A stretch of DNA of 64,000 nucleotides from positions 3,632,001 through 3,696,000 of the forward strand of contig NZ_CP125640.1 of assembly GCF_030053155.1 (NCBI RefSeq). The letters run 5' to 3'. A model generated the notes under the pieces. That model was given only the letters and a program-made list of their open reading frames with translations, had not been told where the DNA came from and did not search any database. This document shows, piece after piece, positions 57,927-64,000 of this stretch. Source of the DNA: Rhizobium sp. BT03. Lineage in GTDB: Bacteria > Pseudomonadota > Alphaproteobacteria > Rhizobiales > Rhizobiaceae. Position 1 is the stretch's first letter. Each line of letters opens with the position of its first letter. The position numbers and the translations under genes are program-made.

Positions 57927-59117
57927 TTAGTTGGAAGCCGGGGGCTGTTCACGCACCGGCGTGATGTGGTCGCCGTCACGGACATAAGCGCCCGCCTTGG
58001 CCACGACCTCGTCGCCGCTCTTCAATCCATCGACGATTTCGACATAGGCGCCGTCCTGGATGCCGGTCTCGACCTTGGCGAATTTCACTACGCCATCCTC
58101 CACCTTGCGGGCCGACGAGCCTTCGTTGCCTGTCAGTACGGCGGTCAGGGGAAGCGATACGCCCTCCGTCTCGCGAACGATGATCTCGGCGCTGCCATAC
58201 ATGCCGGAACGCGCCTTGCTGTCGTCGTCGATGGAGATATGGACGAGGCCGAGGCGGGTGGTGGGATCGACGGTCGGCGACACCAGGCGCACGGCGCCGG
58301 ACAGCTTCTCGCGGCTGCCGGACAGCGAAATCGTCGCCTTCTGGCCGGCCACGACCCTGACGATGTCGCTTTCGGCGACCTCGGCGACAAGCTCGACATC
58401 GCCGTCGCGGATGAGGGTGAACAGCGGATCGCCGTTGCCGGCGGCAATGGCGCCGACCTTGGCGTTCTTCGCCGAGACCGTGCCGGCCACCGGCGTCTTT
58501 ACATCGGTGCGCGCCAGCTTCAGATCCGCATCGGCGATCTGGCTGTCGAAGACCTTGAGATCGGCTTCGGCGACCTCGATCGCCTGTTCGGCGGAGACGA
58601 CGCGGGCATTGGCGGCGGCGGCCGTTGCATCGGCCTGCTCGACCTGGGCGGTGGAAACCGTGCCCTTCTTGACCATTTCCTGGGCGCGGGCCTGCTGCTG
58701 CCTTGCCTGTTCGGCATTGGCCTGCGCCTCGATGAGCTGGGCGCGCAACTGGGCGAGGCTTGCCTCGCCCTTGGCTTTCGTCGCCATCATCTGGCTCTTC
58801 TCCAGCACCAGCGCGTCATCGTTGAGCGTCGCCAAGGTGCTTTCCGCCTCAACCTTGTCGCCGATATCGGCCTTCAGCGTGCGGATCGACAGACCTTCCA
58901 CCTGCGGCTGAATATAAACTTCCTCGACAGGCTTGATCGTTCCCGTGCCGATGACCCGGTCGACGAGTGTCCGATTCACAGCCTTTGTGACGACGATCGC
59001 CGGCAGGTTCTGCTGCGGTTTTTCGACCGGCTTTTCCTGCGAAAATGCGGTGGATGCAGCGAGAGCCGCTGCAAAAAGGGTAACGGCGCCTAGAATTCCA
59101 ATCGGCTTGCGTGCCAT
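57927..59117 (-). CDS. RND efflux periplasmic adaptor (membrane-fusion protein)
   Basis: A 396-residue adaptor. A signal peptide (GAVTLFAAALAASTAFSQ) is followed by the biotinyl-lipoyl half-motif (VEEVYIQPQVEGLSIRTLKA), a ~110-residue coiled-coil hairpin (rich in Ala/Gln, ~85-200), the second half-motif (VKTPVAGTVSAKNAKVGAIA), and the beta-barrel domain. Paired with the RND pump immediately downstream. It lacks a lipobox Cys, so it is anchored or soluble. Confidence 0.93.
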   Translation of the reverse strand: MARKPIGILGAVTLFAAALAASTAFSQEKPVEKPQQNLPAIVVTKAVNRTLVDRVIGTGTIKPVEEVYIQPQVEGLSIRTLKADIGDKVEAESTLATLNDDALVLEKSQMMATKAKGEASLAQLRAQLIEAQANAEQARQQQARAQEMVKKGTVSTAQVEQADATAAAANARVVSAEQAIEVAEADLKVFDSQIADADLKLARTDVKTPVAGTVSAKNAKVGAIAAGNGDPLFTLIRDGDVELVAEVAESDIVRVVAGQKATISLSGSREKLSGAVRLVSPTVDPTTRLGLVHISIDDDSKARSGMYGSAEIIVRETEGVSLPLTAVLTGNEGSSARKVEDGVVKFAKVETGIQDGAYVEIVDGLKSGDEVVAKAGAYVRDGDHITPVREQPPASN

Positions 59118-59461
59118 GCGTCTTCGTCCAATCTTGTAACAAGCTTAGCCGAACTCGCGCGTCTGCCACTCAGCTCGCGATTAGGCCACTGCCTTCCTGC
59201 ATTCTCAGGGGTATCCGCACATCATTGCCGTCTTCGTCCCTCGCCGGCAAATCGGCTCTTAGTTGGTATCGATTTGCTCGATATGCAAGCCCGGCGGAAA
59301 ACAATTCCCCATGAACCGATAATAATTACCATCGAAACCTGAATCAATCACCGGAGGGTTATGCGAACATGACGATGATTGATCCTGCTTCTTCCCCATG
59401 ACGTTTGACACCCAATAAGTGCGACAGCTGCAAGGCGTTTTTTTCATCGGCGCGGAAAAAA
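59118..59461. other. Intergenic region upstream of the RND operon
   Basis: About 340 bp holding the presumed promoter of the adaptor-pump operon. A nearly 10-codon frame after GGAGGG near 59352 is too short to judge. I see no gene, and no adjacent TetR-type regulator. Confidence 0.35.
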
Positions 59462-59492
59462 GAAACGCGCGGGGAGATCTCCCGCGCGTTTC
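59462..59492 (-). terminator. Terminator of the NMT1/THI5-type transporter operon
   Basis: A 14-bp, nearly perfect stem (one bulged G) around GGGAGATCTCCC, followed on the minus strand by TTTCTTTTTT, 22 bp past the binding-protein stop. Confidence 0.85.
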
Positions 59493-59513
59493 GCTTCGCA
59501 TTGTTTGCCGCGA

Positions 59514-60485
59514 TTATTTGGACGCGGCGTCGGTGATGTCGTGCGTCCAGGCGCCGGAGGGCTCCTTGCTGATGATCTTCTGGTCGAGAAGCGCCTTTGC
59601 CGTGCGGGCATAGAGCGCTTCGTCCAGCTTGCCGGAGCCGTCGCCGACGAGCTTGGCGACTTCGCCCATCATGCGCTTCTGGTGGTTCTCGTCCTGGCCG
59701 CCATTGTCCATGACGATCTCGGCGGCTTCGTCGGGGTTTTCGGTCGCGTACTTCCAGCCCTTCATCGAGGCGCGGACGAATTTGACCATCTTCTCCTTGA
59801 AGGCCGGGTCCTTCAGCTTGTCTTCCATCGCGTAAAGGCCGTCTTCCAAGAGGTCGTTGCCCATCTCGGTATAGTTGAAGACCGTCAGCTCCTCCGGCTT
59901 GAAGCCGGCATCGATCGCCTGCCAGTATTCATTATAGGTCATGACGGAGATGCAGTCGGCCTGCTTCTGGACGAGCGGCTGCACGTCGAAGCTCTGCTTC
60001 AGCACGGTGACGCCGTTCGCGCCGCCTTCGGTGGAGAGGCCGAGCTTGTTCATCCAGGCGAAGAAGGGATATTCGTTGCCGAAGAACCAGACGCCGAGCG
60101 TATGGCCCTTGAAGTCGGCTTCGGTCTTGACCGGGCCATCCTTGCGGCAAATCATTTCCAGGCCCGATTTCTGGTAGGGCTGGGCGATGTTGACGAGCGG
60201 AACGCCCTTTTCGCGGGCAACCAGGGCGCCGCCCATCCAATCGACGATGACATCGGCGCCGCCGCCGGCGATCACCTGCTCGGGGGCGATATCGGGGCCG
60301 CCCGGCTTGATATCGACGTCGAGACCTTCTTCCTTATAGAAGCCCTTGTCCTTGGCGACGTAATAACCGCCGAACTGGCTCTGCGTGACCCATTTCAGCT
60401 GCAGCACCACCTTGTCGGCGGCCATCGCCTGGGCAGCAGCCAGCGTCATCGCGCTTGCCATCATTGCAACCATCAACTTTTTCAT
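59514..60485 (-). CDS. NMT1/THI5-like ABC transporter substrate-binding protein
   Basis: A 323-residue periplasmic binding protein. The signal peptide is KKLMVAMMASAMTLAAAQAMA. The mature part opens with KVVLQLKWVTQSQFGGYYVA then KDKGFYKEEGLDVDIKPGGP, the NMT1/THI5 family pattern shared by proteins binding thiamine precursors, pyrimidines, riboflavin or related heterocycles. It is the last gene of a four-gene transporter operon. Which heterocycle it binds cannot be told; the adjacent cupin gene is the only further clue. Confidence 0.9.
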   Translation of the reverse strand: MKKLMVAMMASAMTLAAAQAMAADKVVLQLKWVTQSQFGGYYVAKDKGFYKEEGLDVDIKPGGPDIAPEQVIAGGGADVIVDWMGGALVAREKGVPLVNIAQPYQKSGLEMICRKDGPVKTEADFKGHTLGVWFFGNEYPFFAWMNKLGLSTEGGANGVTVLKQSFDVQPLVQKQADCISVMTYNEYWQAIDAGFKPEELTVFNYTEMGNDLLEDGLYAMEDKLKDPAFKEKMVKFVRASMKGWKYATENPDEAAEIVMDNGGQDENHQKRMMGEVAKLVGDGSGKLDEALYARTAKALLDQKIISKEPSGAWTHDITDAASK

Positions 60486-60544
60486 TTTCTTGTCCTTACC
60501 CTCTGAAGTTATGCCCGAACCCCATTTGCGAGGCCCGCGCGCGT

Positions 60545-61672
60545 CTAGCCACCACGGATAGACGGATGCCAGAATGTCACCGCCCGTTCGGTCAGGGCGA
60601 TGATGCCATAAAAGATCGATCCGGCCAGCGCCGCGATGGCGATTTCCGCCCAAACCATGTCGACATTCATGCGGCCGATCTCGGTGGAGATGCGGAAGCC
60701 CATGCCGACGATCGGCGTCCCGAAGAATTCGGCAACGATGGCACCAATCAGCGCCAGCGTCGAGTTGATCTTCAGTGCGTTGAAAATGAAGGGCATGGCG
60801 GCCGGTAGCTTGAGCTTGAGCAGCGTCTGCCAGTCGCTCGAGGCATAGGTGCGCATCAGATCGCGCTCCATGCTGCCGGAGGCGGCAAGGCCGGCGACGG
60901 TATTCACCAGCATCGGGAAGAAGGTCATGATGATGACGACGGCGGCTTTCGACGGCCAGTCGAAGCCGAACCACATAACCATCACGGGTGCCACGCCGAT
61001 GATCGGCAGGGCCGACACCATGTTGCCGATCGGCAGCAGGCCGCGGCGCAGGAAGGTGATGCGGTCGGCCAGTACGGCGACGACAAAGCCGCTGAGGCAG
61101 CCGACGATGTAACCGATCAGCACCGCCTTGAAGATCGTCTGCCTGACGTCGGCACCGAGGATCGGCAGGGAGGCCACGATACGGGCGCCGATGGCGCTCG
61201 GCGGCGGCAGGATGATGAAGGGAATGCCGGCGCCGCGCGTCGCGGCTTCCCAGAGGATGAGGATCCAGGCGCCGAAGATCGCCGGGATCAGCAGCTGGAG
61301 CGCCGATTTGCCGAAAGCAGTGACTGGCTGCAGTTTCGACAGTTCGGTGACGCATCGCCAGGCAAGCAGCCAGCAGGAAAACAGCAGCAGGAAATAAGCC
61401 CGCGTTGCCATGCCCTCATTGCCGGAGAGAGCGGAAAGCAGCATCCAGGCGGCGCCATGCGCGCCGATGAACAGTACGGTGGCGCGATAGGCCGGAGGCT
61501 GCGGTGCAAAGGACAGCAGGGCCGCCGCAACGACGATGGTGAAGACAAGGCTTGCCGTGCCGTCGGTGAAGGGCTGCGCCGCGCCTTCGGCCAAAAGCGG
61601 CAGGGTGACAAGCGCTGCCATGCAGAAGAGGAGGGCGGTCACGCCCTGCCAGGAGAAGGTCAGGTGTCTCAT
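60545..61672 (-). CDS. ABC transporter permease with N-terminal membrane extension
   Basis: A 375-residue permease. The standard binding-protein-dependent permease domain (six segments, with the EAA-like loop around TYASSDWQTLLKLKLPAAMPF) occupies residues ~130-375. Before it lie about 120 residues with four extra hydrophobic segments (for example FSWQGVTALLFCMAALVTLP), absent from most permeases of this family (~260 aa). Its start overlaps the end of the upstream permease gene by 4 bp. Confidence 0.9.
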   Translation of the reverse strand: MRHLTFSWQGVTALLFCMAALVTLPLLAEGAAQPFTDGTASLVFTIVVAAALLSFAPQPPAYRATVLFIGAHGAAWMLLSALSGNEGMATRAYFLLLFSCWLLAWRCVTELSKLQPVTAFGKSALQLLIPAIFGAWILILWEAATRGAGIPFIILPPPSAIGARIVASLPILGADVRQTIFKAVLIGYIVGCLSGFVVAVLADRITFLRRGLLPIGNMVSALPIIGVAPVMVMWFGFDWPSKAAVVIIMTFFPMLVNTVAGLAASGSMERDLMRTYASSDWQTLLKLKLPAAMPFIFNALKINSTLALIGAIVAEFFGTPIVGMGFRISTEIGRMNVDMVWAEIAIAALAGSIFYGIIALTERAVTFWHPSIRGG

Positions 61673-62613
61673 GCTGGCCTCCCGCCCATGGCGCGATCGA
61701 CGATCTTCGCCGCAAGGCCGACGATCGCAACCAGGATGCCCGCCAGCAGCGAGCCGGCGACGAGAGCCGCCCAGATATCGATGGTCTGGCTGTAATAGGA
61801 GCCGGCAAGCAGCTTCGAGCCGATCCCGGCAACCGCACCGGTCGGCAGCTCGCCGACGATGGCGCCGACGAGGCTGGCGGCGATCGCCACTTTCATCGAG
61901 GTGAAGAGGAAGGGGATCGAGGCCGGAACCCGCAACTTCCAGAAGGTCTGCGTCGGGCTGGCATAATAGGTGCGCATCAGGTCGAGATGCATGAGTTCGG
62001 GTGACCGCAAGCCCTTCACCATGCCGACGGCGACGGGGAAGAAGGAGAGGTAGGTGGAGATCAGCGCCTTAGAGACGAGGCGGGAAGCGTCGGAATCGAG
62101 GTTCAGGAGATGCGCAAGCGCATTGTCGCCGGTCAGTACATTGTAGGAGATGATGACGATCATCGGCGCGATGGCCAGGATCGGTATGGTCTGGCTCGCC
62201 ACCAGCCAAGGCATCAGCGAGCGGTCCATGGCGCGGTTATGCACGATCAGCACCGCAAGAAGAATGCCGAGCAGCATGCCGAAGCCGAAGCCGAGCAGGG
62301 TGGAGGAGAGGGTTACCCAGCTGTGATAGACGAGGCTGCGATTGCTCGAAAGGCTGCGCAGCACGGTGTTCTCATAGACGTTCTGCGCCACCTGATGCGG
62401 CGCCGGCAGGATCGGTTTCGGCTGCGCCAGCGTCTTGCCGATGAATTCGAGCGTCGTCGGTGTGGCGCCGGCGCGGCTGTCCATGTCACGCTGGAACGGT
62501 GCGTTCATCAGCACGGCGGCGACATACCAGATGGCGATAAGGGCGAGCAGGATGGTGGTGACGGGGATGATCTTGTTTTTGAGGGTGTCGGATTTCACAG
62601 CGACTGCCCCCAT
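61669..62613 (-). CDS. ABC transporter permease (NMT1/THI5-type system)
   Basis: A 314-residue permease with six membrane segments in the core and a longer periplasmic loop after the first (residues ~35-95). The EAA-like loop is around TYYASPTQTFWKLRVPASIP. ATG 62613 is used; a GTG at 62598 would shorten it by five residues. The region upstream is a palindromic repeat, so longer starts are unlikely. It pairs with the following permease as a heterodimer. Confidence 0.9.
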   Translation of the reverse strand: MGAVAVKSDTLKNKIIPVTTILLALIAIWYVAAVLMNAPFQRDMDSRAGATPTTLEFIGKTLAQPKPILPAPHQVAQNVYENTVLRSLSSNRSLVYHSWVTLSSTLLGFGFGMLLGILLAVLIVHNRAMDRSLMPWLVASQTIPILAIAPMIVIISYNVLTGDNALAHLLNLDSDASRLVSKALISTYLSFFPVAVGMVKGLRSPELMHLDLMRTYYASPTQTFWKLRVPASIPFLFTSMKVAIAASLVGAIVGELPTGAVAGIGSKLLAGSYYSQTIDIWAALVAGSLLAGILVAIVGLAAKIVDRAMGGRPA

Positions 62614-62634
62614 TTGAGGTCGAATGCGCAGCCA

Positions 62635-62809
62635 CCCCCCTCTGCCCTGCCGGGCATCTCCCCCACAGGGGGGGAGATCGACATGCGGAAACGGCCTCCC
62701 CAAACAACGAAAGGCCCCTGATCCAGCGTGGAATCAGTGAGGACCGACATGCTATCCTCTTGCCGATCTCCCCCCTTGTGGGGGAGATGCCCGGCAGGGC
62801 AGAGGGGGG
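62635..62809. repeat. Inverted 46-bp repeat pair (RIME/REP-like) in the transporter operon
   Basis: Two 46-bp units in opposite orientation, 62635-62680 and 62764-62809, match at 45 of 46 positions by eye and are separated by 83 bp. Each unit is itself palindromic, with the core TCTGCCCTGCCGGGCATCTC. The pair lies between the ATPase gene and the permease gene of the same minus-strand operon. Confidence 0.85.
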
Positions 62810-62829
62810 TAAGCCTCGAACTCAACCGC

Positions 62830-63615
<786 letters not shown>

Positions 63616-63709
63616 CAATGCGACCGTTCTTGTTTTCGCCGCGGGGAGGCGGTTTGCGTGTTACCATCGCCGCAGGCCCTGCCGGCGGCACATTTCATGG
63701 AGGAAGAGA

Positions 63710-64000
63710 ATGGACGCGACATCACAACCCACCTGCCACATCGTTCGGCCCAACCATGCCTATGACGGCAAGCAGGGGCTCAGCTATTTCGAAGGGATAG
63801 CGGCCGAGACGGTCGGCGCCAAGGGCATCTGCATGCATCTCCTGACGATCCCGCCCGGCGTGCGCGCCAAGGCGCATCTGCATGAGGCGCATGAAACGGC
63901 GATCTACATGCTCTCCGGCGAGGCCCATACCTGGTACGGCGACCGGCTCGAACACCACATCGTCGTCCATGCCGGCGAACTTTTCTATATCCCGGCCGGC
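63710..64000 (+). CDS. Cupin-domain protein, 3' end beyond the window
   Basis: The first 97 codons of a cupin protein. The metal-binding motif 1 pattern is visible in PPGVRAKAHLHEAHETAIYM then SGEAHTWYGD, followed by the second strand HIVVHAGELFYIPAG. AGGAAGAG precedes the ATG. It is divergent from the heterocycle-type ABC transporter by 94 bp, so it may act on the imported compound. Function cannot be assigned from this fragment. Confidence 0.87.
   Translation, partial: MDATSQPTCHIVRPNHAYDGKQGLSYFEGIAAETVGAKGICMHLLTIPPGVRAKAHLHEAHETAIYMLSGEAHTWYGDRLEHHIVVHAGELFYIPAG

Noticed and set aside
62613..62703. A longer N-terminus for the upstream ABC permease
   Set aside because: It would be translated from the palindromic repeat and has no protein-like character.

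Overview
The window looks like a chromosomal segment of an alphaproteobacterium of the order Rhizobiales, most likely Rhizobium of the leguminosarum/etli group. Supporting evidence is the high GC content, the CtrA/ChpT/SciP cell-cycle genes, an RpoH-type sigma factor, a complete urt-ure cluster with the small extra genes typical of rhizobia, and RIME-like palindromic intergenic repeats. Species assignment is inference. No rRNA, tRNA, prophage, insertion sequence or CRISPR array is visible. About 57 protein genes are supported, two of them cut by the window edges.

Layout. Positions 1-9700 are a mixed metabolic block: the 3' part of an RND efflux pump, a two-gene unit (3-hydroxyisobutyrate-dehydrogenase-like reductase and a xylonate dehydratase XylD), a PAS-GGDEF-EAL protein, a GNAT protein and an EamA exporter. 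Positions 9800-17500 are housekeeping: purA, a large acidic/proline-rich single-pass membrane protein, rpoH, rluD, a small membrane protein and a TrmH-family RNA methyltransferase. Positions 17500-23800 hold a cell-cycle and envelope block: a coiled-coil membrane protein, eipA (DUF1134) divergent from chpT, a degenerate receiver protein, ctrA, a FliJ-like gene, a GNAT, a PqiA-like protein and sciP (DUF1153). The phosphotransferase that feeds CtrA, CtrA itself and its small inhibitor thus lie within 5 kb.

Positions 23750-27350 hold an ExoY/PssA-like sugar transferase and cysQ, separated by long stretches without genes. Positions 27346-32880 are a branched-chain amino acid ABC transporter in the order livH-livM-livG-livF-small membrane protein-livK. 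A minus-strand two-component pair follows (33009-37305): a LuxR-type response regulator and a hybrid kinase whose N-terminus is an NCS1-like permease followed by a cysteine cluster. Next is a PAP2 phosphatase with an autotransporter-type beta-repeat tail.

Positions 39576-54478 are one long nitrogen-acquisition region, all on the plus strand: urtABCD-unknown-urtE (urea uptake), then ureD-ureA-DUF1272-ureB-LprI-like-GT29-like-ureC-DUF2459-GGDEF-ureE-ureF-ureG (urease and its nickel insertion machinery). A strong bidirectional terminator separates this from a minus-strand RND pump and its membrane-fusion protein (54585-59117). The window closes with an NMT1/THI5-type ABC transporter (binding protein, two permeases, ATPase) and the start of a divergent cupin gene.

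The most interesting items are the NCS1-permease/Cys-cluster/hybrid-kinase fusion next to the urea genes, the compact CtrA control cluster with CtrA-box-like sites, the uncharacterised genes embedded in the urt-ure region, and the PAP2-autotransporter-repeat fusion. All functions are assigned by reading the sequence; no database search was possible.
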